From: Epiperipatus broadwayi
Taxonomy: Eukaryota > Onychophora > Udeonychophora > Euonychophora > Peripatidae
DNA length: 64,000 nt
Assembly (NCBI GenBank): GCA_028023455.1
Contig: JAQFVV010006504.1
Coordinates: 124,001-188,000 of the forward strand
Direction of reading: 5' to 3'
Of the stretch, positions 12,243 through 23,260 are shown piece by piece. The position numbers and the translations under genes were made by a program. The first letter of the stretch is position 1, and the number at the start of each line of letters is the position of its first letter. The notes under the pieces are model-generated. The model was not told the DNA's origin. It worked only from the letters and a program-made list of their open reading frames with translations, and did not search any database.

Positions 12243-12655
12243 TTTTTCTCACTTGTTTTTATATGGGGTTTCTTTAAAATAGTAGTAATACCACTAGTAG
12301 AGGGTTGATTATTTTGCAACTCTACCCTACTTCTAGATTTGTCAAATCTAAACACTTTTTTAGCATATGGATATACCCTATTTCTATCACTAGAACTATA
12401 TCTTCTTTTAAAGCCTATTTGATGCCTTTGATTATTATAGTCAACATTGATATTAGACAATGGATAGTTATTTCTGTCTCTATTTGTTTTGAATCTATTA
12501 TCTAAAGATGTTTCAGTGTTTTCTAGTGCATCTAATACTTCTGACACCTCTTCTATAGAATAACGGTCCGCTGCAATTAATAGTTGCTCCACATTTCTGG
12601 GAAAATTGTGTCGTATTATTCTTACTATCTGTCCTTCAGACAATGGACATGCCAT
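12233..12655 (-). pseudogene. Gag C-terminal part (capsid end and basic tail)
   Basis: In the same frame as the Gag core upstream and separated from it by one TAA at 12713-12715. Residues such as ACPLSEGQIVRIIRHNFPR and the following acidic helix match the C-terminal half of Ty3-type retrotransposon Gag. The last 70 or so residues are rich in Arg, Lys, Asn and Tyr (GFKRRYSSSDRNR). They contain no CCHC or CHCC zinc knuckle, so nucleic-acid binding would rest on the basic tail. The frame closes with TAA at 12233-12235, directly after the slippery heptamer. Confidence 0.82.
12236..12242 (-). promoter_or_regulatory. Candidate -1 ribosomal frameshift site, GTTAAAC
   Basis: On the minus strand the gag frame reads G TTA AAC TAA. 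The heptamer GTTAAAC sits immediately before the gag stop, and a -1 slip gives GTT AAA CTA AAG, which is exactly the open protease frame. GUUAAAC is a known working variant of the X XXY YYZ slippery class. A small hairpin (AAAG/CTTT) follows; I did not establish a pseudoknot. Confidence 0.6.
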
Positions 12656-12715
12656 TAGTGTTTTTAATCTAATAGCCTGACTCCTAAAGAAACTAGTATA
12701 GCTACCTTTATTCGA

Positions 12716-13024
12716 TTAATATTTTTCCTGAGTTATCTGGAACCTAATGCTATCTTGCTTGTCAGCGTTCCAGAAACTACCTGTTATTAAACATCTAAAG
12801 TCACCATAGGTATTTGGCCTTTCAAAAAGTGACTGCCACCAATCTTTGGCAGTACCTCCTAAGTGATTACTACAGATGGCCAACTTTTCCTTTTCAGTTA
12901 AAACACATATTGAAAATAGTTCATCTAAACTATTTAGAAACTCATATGGATTTTCGGCATGGTCACCTCTAAATGGTTTGACCCTCATAAAGCGTAATGC
13001 CATCGAGTTATTTGTTCCTCCCAC
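12716..13024 (-). pseudogene. Gag core (retrotransposon gag domain)
   Basis: The sequence carries the typical Ty3-type Gag signature: FRGDHAENPYEFLNSLDELF, then LTEKEKLAICSNHLGGTAKDWW with the WW pair, then F...F...FW..DKQ..R. This is the capsid-forming part that assembles the virus-like particle around element RNA. It is in frame with the upstream coiled coil (one TGA at 13046-13048 between them) and with the C-terminal part (one TAA at 12713-12715). I saw no frameshift inside it. Confidence 0.85.
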
Positions 13025-13048
13025 ACAACTAGTATTTCCTTTAATTAT

Positions 13049-13558
13049 TCAGCTGTCTATTTCTTTATTATTATCAGATTCTATTTGATTACCTTCCTCC
13101 TTTCTTATATACTCTATCTTATCTATTGGGAATGGACTTTTATATTCTTCACCTTTACTATGCGATGCTTTTTCTTTACCTAATTCTAACATTTGATTGC
13201 TAATGGATTTTATCTCTTCTATTTGTTCGTATACCTGTTGTAATTTTCCTTCCAAATTTACCTGTCCAATCACTTGATCTATGTATATCTTTTGTTCCTG
13301 TCTAAACCTATCTAAGTTTTGATCTATAGCTTCCTTATACTCATTACTATTTCTCTCTACCTGCATTACTTGTTCTTTTACATCCTTTTGTAAACGCTTT
13401 ATATTCTCACCTATTTTGGACCTGTACTTCTGATCATCCTCCTTCCCAATATTAAAATCCTTTAATTTTCCCATCAAACCTTCTTCTATTTCTTCTTTTA
13501 TATCTCTCCTATTTTGCACTACTAAATCATTAAACTTATCCACTAACTCTCTCTCCAT
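13049..13558 (-). pseudogene. Gag N-terminal extension, second coiled-coil segment
   Basis: About 170 residues of strongly charged, helical-looking sequence (RRDIKEEIEEGLMGKLKDF, then ENIKRLQKDVKEQ), with almost no aromatic clusters or cysteines. The pattern is that of a long coiled coil. It precedes the Gag core in the same frame, with one stop between. A frameshift near 13560 separates it from the hendecad-repeat segment upstream. Such a long N-terminal coiled coil is not standard for Ty3/gypsy Gag; it could drive particle oligomerisation, but that is inference. Confidence 0.65.
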
Positions 13559-13565
13559 TTCATCT

Positions 13566-14309
13566 TTAAATCCTTATTCTACTCTGCATTATCTCTTCCT
13601 TTATCTCACATATTTCATTATTAATATCTAATTTATTATTATCAAACTCCTGTTTTAACTTGCTATTATTGGTCTGACATTGACTGATAGAATCCTCTAT
13701 TTGCTTGTTTATACCTTTTATAGCAATTTCAGAAAATTCTGTAAACTTAGTCTTGAGCAATTCCTGATTAGTACAATCTATTTGTTCTATTTCATCCCTT
13801 AAAGAACTAATAACTTTTTCACTATTGTCCAATCTTGATTCCAAGCCATTAAATTTATTATGTGCTTCCTCCATAAAGTCTTCCATAGTCTTACAAGTAT
13901 CATTGAGTTTTTTATTCATACTATCTATACACACTTTAATTTCATTACTATTTTTACTCATAATTTCATTGAGAGATTCAAATTTTATATTACTCTCTTC
14001 TCTATTTCTATTTATATTTTCTTGAATCTCTTCTCTATTTTTACTTATATTCTCATTAATCTCTTCTCTATTTTTTCTATTATCTTCTTGAATCTCTTCT
14101 CTATTTCTATTTATATTTTCTTGAATCTCTTCTCTATTTTTTCTATTATCTTCTTGAATCTCTTCTCTATTTCTACTTATATTCTCATTAATCTCTTTCA
14201 TCTCTTCTCTATTTTTATTTATATTCTCATTAATTTTTCTATTATCTTCATTGAGATATTCAAATTTCATATTTATCTCCTCTCTATTTTTTCTATTATC
14301 TTCTTGAAT
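13566..14309 (-). pseudogene. Gag N-terminal extension, hendecad-repeat coiled coil
   Basis: Read downward from the stop at 14310-14312, the protein carries tandem 11-residue units of the type NREEIQEDNRK / NREEIQENINR / NREEINENISK, at least five in a row between about 14240 and 13990. That is a 33-base tandem repeat at the DNA level. Eleven-residue periodicity suggests a right-handed (hendecad) coiled coil. A more ordinary coiled coil follows (MNKKLNDTCKTMEDFMEEA and onward). The opposite strand is also open here only because of the repeat. I infer this belongs to Gag because frame and spacing lead into it after one frameshift. Confidence 0.65.
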
Positions 14310-14312
14310 CTC

Positions 14313-14590
14313 TTATCTCATCAGTATTATTTGAGACAATAAGAGGCTATCTACATCTCTTTTATGTGTGACTACTTCTTCTTCCTCTATTTTTAATTCC
14401 CTAATCTTTTCTTCTCCTTTTATTTCGTCATCTGTAATTTGTACAATATCTGTAATTGTTTCTATATTAATGGTCTCTTCCGCTTCCCTTTCCTCCTCAC
14501 AACTACTATCCACAATGAATTCAGATATTTCCTCTACTGAACCGTTATCTTGATTATCCTTTTTTTTTTTTATAATACTTTTTCCTCAAA
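14313..14590 (-). pseudogene. Acidic N-terminal segment before the Gag coiled coil
   Basis: This segment is in the same frame as the hendecad repeats, with one TAA (14310-14312) between them. It is Glu/Asp/Ile-rich (CEEEREAEETINIETITDI). The frame is open back to a TGA near 14590 and includes a run of twelve A (Lys codons) at 14560-14571, but no in-frame ATG. The true start of Gag is therefore not visible. It may be hidden by another indel, the A-run being a likely place. Confidence 0.45.
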
Positions 14591-15236
14591 ATTTTAATAT
14601 CCCAATAATATGTTACTATTAACTTCTCATAAAATAGTTTCTTACCAGTTCTTTTATCTCATCCAACCATCACCCACAATAACTATAGACAATACCTTCT
14701 ATACACCCTATACTATCTAATTAATTATAATAACAATAACAATTAAAATTATATGTGTCACAACATCATTTCCCACATGCATGATTCACAAATATTTTGC
14801 ACAAATTAAAACACTTACAAATATATTTTCAATAATACTTCAATAATTGACATGGTCATATTAAATACCAATAATCGTTAGCCACATATGCAAATTTTAA
14901 ATTTTGTTTGTCAATTGACCCCCAACAGTATAGTACGATTTTTTTTTTAAACAATCAGATTATCTACCACATAAAATTGAAATTATTTTAATAACAAATA
15001 CTTAGTTTACTTTAATAACTAAATCCTAATAATTATTTCTATAATCAAATATGAAATTATCTACTTCTGTAAAATATGTCTATTGACAATCTCCCGATTT
15101 ACATGAACAAATTCAAATACTAAACTATATGTAACTCCACTACACATCGTGCAGTCTCATTGGAAAAGCAAAATTTAACCTTCTGTTAGTTGAATCCAAC
15201 CTATCGATTGTAGTTCCAACTACACATCATGCAACA
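14591..15236 (-). other. 5' untranslated leader of the Ty3/gypsy element
   Basis: Non-coding internal DNA between the PBS region and the Gag frame. On the minus strand it begins with two related units, each holding GCAYGATGTGTAGT followed by the complementary ACTACA-type half. The first is a hairpin (15209-15224) with a 6-7 bp stem; the second (15131-15154) is a degenerate copy. The rest is AT-rich without structure that I can see. Confidence 0.6.
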
Positions 15237-15252
15237 CGTTGGGTGATCACAA
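15237..15252 (-). promoter_or_regulatory. Probable tRNA primer-binding region
   Basis: Directly after the GGTTAGA end of the 5' LTR the minus strand reads TTGTGATCACCCAACGTG. The older copy at 35320 reads TTATGGCCCCCAACGTGG in the same place. Both look like degenerate versions of a TGG...CCCAACGTG primer site and resemble the tRNA-Trp-type PBS of the CsRn1 clade. The 5' TGG is damaged, so the tRNA assignment is weak. Confidence 0.4.
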
Positions 15253-18200
15253 TCTAACCTCCCCCTGCGCGTTCTCATCCCAAAATATATTGTTTATTAT
15301 GAATATTCCGGGTTCTAGCTCAGTTAACAAATAAATAAATGAAATATTCAGCATTGATTAAAATGATTACTAGCTCTAATTTTAAAATACAAATACGGTT
15401 CAATTTTTTAAAATGAATTAATAAATATATATGATGACAATATGGGGAACGAGATAGACTACATTGAGACATTATCCACACGATACTACCTCAATGGCAT
15501 AAGAACACTATTCTCCCTTTTTACTATACCAAATAACTAACTCATAATATTCTTACGACTTTCTGAGCTCTATTCACTACGATTAAAATAATAATTATAT
15601 CTTAATCTTCTTTATAACAAGAATCTAGCTTAATTAAATAAAATGAAGCAAAATAAATAAAATCTCAGGTTCATAAATTGTATTCTAACTGATTTAAAAT
15701 TACGGTAGTAAAATATGAAAAGGGAATTTTATGTCATAATCTACTACACAGCAACTAACAATAATAAAAATAATAATAACAATAATAATATAATATAATC
15801 TTATTTTTTCCTAAATGAAATAAATAAATACGTACGTGGTAGTATTTAATAATTTGACAACAGAATATGTGTGGCAACTTTAGCATATAATTTAATGTAA
15901 TATTATGGCAACCGACTTATGACCAATAAATAATATAAAATTATGATCTTTTAATTTTAACATACCAATAAATTCTCAAAATTATTATAACACTTTTATG
16001 TTTACCTTTTTGTGCAAAAACTATATGTCTGTTTCAATTATAAATGTATCGTGATTTCATGCATCCATGTGGAGAAATAACAACGCAGACACAAAACTTT
16101 GAAACAAATTTAAAACAAAGTTTATTAACAACATAAATAAATTAACAATATTTTTACACTATGTACATTGGATATCCCTTACTTTCATATCTCACTTAGT
16201 TTATTAGTTTATAAATGAAATCAAAATAATATCTACTTTTCCTAGTTAAATCTTATTTTTAACACTTAGAAAATACAGTATTACTACTTGATTTATTTTT
16301 ATGGTTAGCTTATTACAAAATGTATTTCTTATATGATTATCACAAATACTTTGCATCCCTAATATTATTAAAATTATATTTCTTTACAAAATTTATATTC
16401 GTAGTAAAATTCTACAAAACAATAAAATTTTAGTTTTATATTGGTTGTATGGACTCTTACAAAGTCAAAACATTGTTCTACATTCGGTATTAGGTTTTTA
16501 TTGTTCATTATCCGATGTTTATTAATCCTAATGTTCTCATTCAAGCCTTACTTCGGATGATATAATTACAACTATTTATATACCATGCACAAGTATATGT
16601 TTATTATACCTTATTGAATTATTTCCTAATAAATATGCAATACTTATTTTCTAAAAATATTATAAAAAAAAAAATTCATTCAAATTTTATTATCACTTTT
16701 AAAATACTTGGTTTAGATTTCTTTTCAAAATCTTATATTCATTTCTGAATTAATTTTACAATGTATTATATGATTCTTTCTCTCTTTATGATATTTTGGA
16801 CTTTCAATTTTAAAGTTACACAATTCTATACATTCCAGCAAATAAACTATTCTTACATAAACGATAACATATCTTCAGTTCTATTTTATTCATTATTTCT
16901 TTGAAAATATCTTTCTGACCGATGCAGATTCACGAAATAAGGATAGCGAAGATAGATGCATAGGATCAAAATACAACTAGAATATTACTCATCATATATC
17001 TTGACAATCATGGCACAGTGAATTAAAAGACACTATAGAGGAGTGACCTTTACCTGTCTACCAACCTCTATTATAGGAATGATGCTAAAGCTATTTCTTC
17101 AGCTTTATTATAACATCAAAAAGTTTTAAAAATATGCAAAACACTGTCCAAACCATATGTGTTCAGTCATAGGGCTTAGTTAACTATACTGAAATCACAC
17201 AAACTAAATATGATCCAAATCCTTTATTTTCCTATTTCTTAAAAAAAAACATCATCTTGGTTTCCTCTCCACTAGTACTTCCAAGTCACTATCCGATCTT
17301 ATTTCTCAAGATTTTTCTATACTGTACATCGACAAATACATATCTGCATTTCTAACAATAATAAAATTCATTTATTTTAAAACTATTCCACTGTTCTATA
17401 AGAAAATCTTTTTACTACTTTCCTCGTATATTTAGTCATACAAACTACTTAAATATCTGAATACTTTATCACATGAAAGTTCAAAAGAATCACACAATTG
17501 TTCTGTTAAATTATATTATTAATATACTTTAAATAAATTATTGCATGCATATTTCGAATTACTCCTATCTCATTATATGTTAAAAATGTTGTATAAAATG
17601 TGTACATATAATTTAAACTTTCACACTTCATTCTTAATCAATAGATGATCTAAAAAAAATACATTATGCATTATAAATAAATATCAAAATTACCAAACGA
17701 TCTTTATCTTCTTGATCACGTTCCGTAGGCTTCACCATCCCATTGATCCTTGTAGATATAATATTCACATCCATACACTTTATTTTAAACAATATTTCTA
17801 TAATTTTATCAAGCTATTATATTTAAATTTTAATATTACTAAATTTATGTTTATATGTTTTCCCTAATCTCACATAACATTTTATATTCTAAATAAATTA
17901 GTAAAATATTTAAACTATATTTACTGTACTTCTTTATCAAACTTTCTTGAAAACCGTTCATATTAAAGCTAAAAAAAAAAAATGTTTATTATTTCTTCTT
18001 CAGTCACTTAATGTTCTTCTCCTTGCTTGTTCAATTTTAAGGCAAACAATTATTGCTCTGTTTAATAAATATTCATTGATAACAATCCTTGGTTTTTCAT
18101 AATATTTAATACAATTATTAATTATGATATTAGTTAATCCCGTAAAGAAAAACGTCTACATATTCTCTTCTAATATTTTCTGCTAATATTTTCCCGCACG

Positions 18201-19846
18201 ACTTTTATGATGCATCTTCTATGTACTTTGATTTAAATATTCAATAAAATTTTTCTGTTTTCATGGATCCATTTTCATTAAGTAATTTAAATTTATATCT
18301 TCTAAATCAAGCATTTCTCCAATGAACACTTTATAATATTTTTTTTTAAATTCTTCTTAGATAAAGTTTTTCTGTTCCTTTTTTCATAAAACACAATAGC
18401 TCTTTCATCTTATCATTCTATAACTTTTTTCCTTCTTTTAAAATTCTGGTACTATACTTTTGTAATGTTTCCTTTAAAAAGATAAACATTCTTTTTCCCT
18501 TATAACTTTTACATAATTTTTTCTATATGATATACGCATCTTAATTTTTCCATAGAGAAGAATAAAATAACTTCAGAGTAGCCTTATAAAATTGTGCGTC
18601 ATAATTTTTTCTGACGACAAATAACTTCTTTTTTAAGTTTTCCGTATAGCGTCCAAATTATATTTCTCTGAATTACAATAATAAGTTTCTGGTTGAGCAT
18701 AAATAAAGCTGTATTTAAGGCACTTTCCAAATATTTTTCCTTTAACAATATTTTTATATACTGTTTTCTGTAGTATTTCCATTTTCACTGTAAGGTTTTG
18801 GCTAAACTTGAATAAAATTACTGGCAAGAAAACTTTTAAAATTAGCCCTTCATGTAAAGGCAGTTCAAAATACTATATTAAAAAAAAAAACTTTTAAAAT
18901 AAATACAAAATTTTAAAATTATATCCCTTTTCTAGCTTACGATCTTATCCAGCTAAAAAATATGTTACTCCCTCCTTCACTTACACATTACTTTCTCCCA
19001 CTTCGTCTAATTCCTATTTTCCATCTGCTAAATTACCTCCGTTGATTGGTTAATGACTTTTAGCGCGAACAAATTTACACATTTCAGTTTTATAATAGAT
19101 TAAACCCTTTAAAATAAAGAATTTATGACGTCATGTCTTAAATATTACTTAGAATAGTATTTTTAAATTCAATTATAGTTTTATCAAAATCATTTAAACT
19201 TTAAAATAATTATTAAAATAATATTTAATATTTCAACTTTTACTTTAAGGATCGATAGCAATTATATTTAGTTTTATAATTCACAAACTTTATTATTATT
19301 CTAACAAGCGTGTGTGTGAAGGTATATAATATACAGTCACATGATTACTAACTTTATCAGATGATTTTTAATTTACATCTCGGTCTAAATTACCAAAACT
19401 GATATAATTTATAAAAATTTGGAAAATAATTTAAAAATGTAGAACCAAATATAATTCTCACCATCCTAAAGTTTATTTTAAAATGTATTAGATTAATTTT
19501 GACTATTAAATATAATTATAACACTACATATAGCATTTATTTAATTTATTAGTTTTAAAATATCATACTCGAATTATTAATATATTTTTAACTATTTATA
19601 GCTGTGTTATTTTATATGGCCAGCTTTTACAACCATAAGCAAGAATATAATTAAGCTTTATTTAACTGTTTTTTTTTTTTCAAAATAATCCATTACACTT
19701 TTATATACCAGGTATTTTCAGCTTTAAATTGTACTATAAGATCTAATCGATCACACAATTATCAATATATTACACAAATGTATATTAAAATTTAAAATTT
19801 TTTAGTAATTGACCATTCTACCCTATTATGACCTATAGATAAGGGC

Positions 19847-19849
<3 letters not shown>
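15253..19849 (-). repeat. 5' LTR of the Ty3/gypsy element
   Basis: Direct repeat of 4167-8773, ending at (AT)n. It differs from the 3' LTR by scattered substitutions and short indels, many of them C/T or G/A changes at CpG. Examples are GCGGAC versus GCAGAC and GCGCGAC versus GCACGAC. By function it should hold the promoter and RNA start; I could not pin a TATA box or start site in such AT-rich DNA. Confidence 0.92.
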
Positions 19850-19880
<31 letters not shown>

Positions 19881-21989
19881 GATTATTGTTAAACATAATT
19901 AGATATAAATTTTATATTGTCTTTACATTGAAATAATTGCTTGCTTTATATGAGTTAATATCAATTGTACAAATAATTTTATTAGTTCATTGTAATTATT
20001 AAGAGTTTATCTTCTCCAGTTATAAAGATCTTGAAAGATTTTATTCTGTCATTAGTCAGAGTGATCTGCCTTATCTTTAAATTTCATTAAGGTGGATATA
20101 CATTTAATCAACTATTATATTTTAATACCTATCTTTGACTTAATTAAATACCAGCAATTCTTTTGTATGGTTTAGATGTCATAAAATCCATTTTAATATT
20201 TGATTTACAGAAAATTTAAATAGATAGATAGGATTAGTTTATTCTGATGTGGTAGATATCCAGTAGAAACCTATTGTATTTTTGATATAGAGATATGATT
20301 GGATATGATAAATAAAGATTATCTAATAGGCTCATTGGTAATGTGTTCTTGTAAAGTATTTTATTTTGATATATAATTTAAGCAATAATAGTACATTGAA
20401 GTAAAGTATAGTATAGATAAATAATTATTTTTAACATTTTATTAAACTAGATATAAAACTGATTAATAATTTATATTATTTAAACATTATAGATATTGTA
20501 AGTTTATAAAACATTCTCTAAATGCTATCATAACCATTTATAAATTAGTTTATTTAGTTTGGGAAGATTATTAAATTTATCATAAATTTGCATCACTATA
20601 TGTAATGTTTGATTAGTAAAGTATATCAGAACTTAATTATTTATTGATTTAATTTAGTTTCACTCATTTATAAATTAAAAAGATATCTTAGGCATATGCT
20701 ATTGTTTAGGACAATGATATTTGATTTCACTGCTTATTGTACGTTATTTTGGATAATAAATAGATTTTGTGATATTTCAGATGAAGATCTTGATTCTTTT
20801 GTTTTAAATATTATTTGAATAAATTAGTAAAGATTGTCATCAGTATTTTATTTTACTGTAATGGATTATCTGAATAAATATTTATTGGAAATATTATTAT
20901 ATAGTGTAACTAATGATTAAGCTAGATAATTTTATACAGGTTGATTGGTACATGATTTTCTCTGTTATAAAAGATATTTAAACCATAACGGCATTTCTTC
21001 ATTATCTTTTATTTTATTTTTGTGTCAGTAACAAATGGTTGTCTAGAACCTGTAGGACAATTTCATTTTTTTCATAGCAAATGCTGATCAAACCAGTAGA
21101 AAGAGAATGGAGTAGAAGATCAATTATTATCCTGTTACAATATACTAACTTCAGACAAACTACCACATATTTTTATTTTATTTTATACAACCATTAGCCT
21201 ACTAGATCACTTTCTTAGATGTTATTTGAACTTGTATTTCTTGATTTTTTTAAAAAAATCACAATCTTTAGAACTATGTATACACAAAATAATAAGTACT
21301 GTTGCACAGACAATTTTTTTGTCTAATATTTCATATTTGTTATAAATATCCTATTATTTTAGGTGTAAAAAATATTGCATATAATACATTATATGAACAA
21401 AACAAAGATTTATAAAACAGAGTTATGTAAAAAAAAAAAGTGAATGTCCAATGTCATTTATAATTGATATTGTGAAATATCAAAGATTTTTTTGGTTTCC
21501 TCTGATATTTCATTATTAAACCGTTCTTAAATATTATCTCAGTGTAAACAATATTTTTAAACACTTTTATTTATGTTAAAAACTCCATTTTTATTTAGTA
21601 TAAATTTTGTAAAGGTAATATGCTTTTATCAAACATTTCAAATTGTGTACATATATAAAAAATTAATAGCAATGCACTATAAATAATAAAATATTTCAGG
21701 CTGGTATTCTGATTTGTTTACTATAGACAATTGGTGGATACATTTTGAATGTATTGATATCACTTCAGAAAGTTTTCAGTGATGCACACAAGAGAGCAGC
21801 ATATATTGAAATGGGTTGCATTTAGGAAAACAAGGAAGTGAAGTTTTAGGAAGTCTGATTTATAAAGAATATTTTTCAGGAAACTCATAAGGGGGGGGGG
21901 GGATTTTAAATTGCAATATTATTAAAAAGAAAAAGAATGGATAGAATGTAAAAAATAAGCAAAATAAATTTGATTTAGATATAGATATA
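19850..21989. other. (AT)n flank and AT-rich non-coding DNA
   Basis: The first 28 or so bases are the (AT)n target tract of the LTR element. The rest shows no credible coding region. A run of twelve G at 21891-21902 stands out in this AT-rich setting. Confidence 0.6.
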
Positions 21990-23260
21990 GATATGGAGAA
22001 AAAAAGGGATTATAAAATTAATGGTTAAGAATGTTATTTATAAATGTAATGGAGAAGAAAGAACTAAAAGAATTTATAAAAGAGTAGTTAGAAAAGAAGA
22101 AATTGTTAAAATTGTGTTTTTGAATATGCAAGGTGGTAGGAGACCAGAAAAGTGAATGGAATTAATATAATGAAGAGCTTGAGGTATTAGCAGTAGTGGA
22201 AACACATCTAAGAGAAGAAGAAAAACCTATTTTGGAACAGTTGGTATGGCAGGGTATAAATAAAAAAGAAACAAAAAAAGGGATGGTGGTATAGGTGTTA
22301 TATCAAAAAAATATTTAAATATTGTTAAATGCCAAGAACATTTGTGGTTTGAAATAAGGTTGGATAGAAAAGAATGAATGGTGGCTATAGTTTATATAGC
22401 CACTGGAGATAGTATAATTATAATGGAGTGCAACAATAATATATATGAATGTCTAGTTAAGGATATACAATGTTGTAAAAAAAGGGGAAGACAATAATAG
22501 TTATAGGGGATATGAATGGACATATTGAATAAATTGATGATGTAGATAATAAAAATGGACAGCTTTTAAAGACATTTTGTCAGAAAGTGAATTTGAGTTT
22601 TGGAAATTTATTAAATATTTATGAGGGATAATACACATGGTCAAGAAATAATATATTTCACACAATAGATAATGTAATGGTAGAGAAAGAGGGAAAGAAT
22701 AAAATACAGAAAATTAAGGTGCTTGATAATGAAGAAAAAGTATGCACTAGTGATCATAATTTCATTGTAATTGAAATGGTTAGTAATGTGATGGAGAATA
22801 AAAATAAAGGTAGAAATAATAATGAAAGATGTGGATGGAGAGTGAATGATAAGAATAAGTTGGAAGAATATAAAATACAAGTTGAAGAAATTATGAAAGA
22901 GTTGGTTGGATATGAATATAAAGACTGGTATAAAGAAGTAGAAAAAGTGGCAAATAGGGTTTTAGGTGAGAATATTCAGAAGAATAAAAGTAATAAAAAA
23001 TGAGAATTAGTAAAAGTGTAAAAGAGAGGAAAGAAGCATGCAGAGAATATAAGTGTGCTATTAAGAACAAGGAAAGTAAAAAAGATATTAATGCTAAATG
23101 GGTAAAGTACTTAGAGAAGAAGAAGATGGCTAAAATAGATCATTATAGAGAGGGAATGAAATTGAATAGTAAATTGTTGGAGGATATTAATAAAAGTGAA
23201 AGAGATGAGAGTAAAAAAAATTGGAATTACATTAAAGTGTATATGAAGAAATGATATAAA
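21990..23260 (+). pseudogene. LINE ORF2 remnant: APE-type endonuclease and linker
   Basis: Plus-strand frames, broken by several stops and indels, carry the ordered landmarks of an AP-endonuclease-like LINE nuclease: VFLNMQGG (near 22110), VVETHLREE (near 22195), VIGDMNGHIE (near 22500), YTWSRNN (near 22630) and SDHNFIVIEM (22750). The longest pieces are 22677-23003 and 23000-23254. The second holds the post-nuclease helix region (KERKEACREY, W..Y..KK.A), separated from the first by one frameshift. The nuclease nicks target DNA for reverse transcription. No RT follows; homology stops near 23260, so the 3' part is missing. The coding strand is strikingly purine-rich. Confidence 0.7.

Larger units (their letters stand above)
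4167..19849 (-). mobile_element. Complete Ty3/gypsy LTR retrotransposon with about 4.6-kb LTRs
   Basis: Two direct repeats of about 4.6 kb (4167-8773 and 15253-19849) flank about 6.5 kb of internal DNA. That DNA encodes, on the minus strand, Gag, protease, RT, RNase H and integrase in the Ty3/gypsy order. On the minus strand the LTR starts TGTGCCC and ends GGTTAGA, so the ends are TG...GA and not the usual TG...CA. A polypurine tract abuts the 3' LTR and a PBS-like stretch follows the 5' LTR. The element sits in an (AT)n tract, compatible with a 4-base ATAT target duplication, though the repeat makes this uninformative. The LTRs differ at only a small share of positions, many at CpG, so insertion is fairly recent, yet gag and pol carry several stops and frameshifts. 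GC and codon use are like the surroundings. Confidence 0.93.

Noticed and set aside
13860-14342. 160-codon plus-strand open frame rich in Phe, Ile, Leu and Ser
   Set aside because: It is the antisense of the 33-base Gag hendecad repeats; the repeat keeps the opposite strand open and the apparent membrane protein is an artefact.
22641-22880. Minus-strand Phe/Ile-rich frame
   Set aside because: Antisense of the LINE endonuclease remnant.
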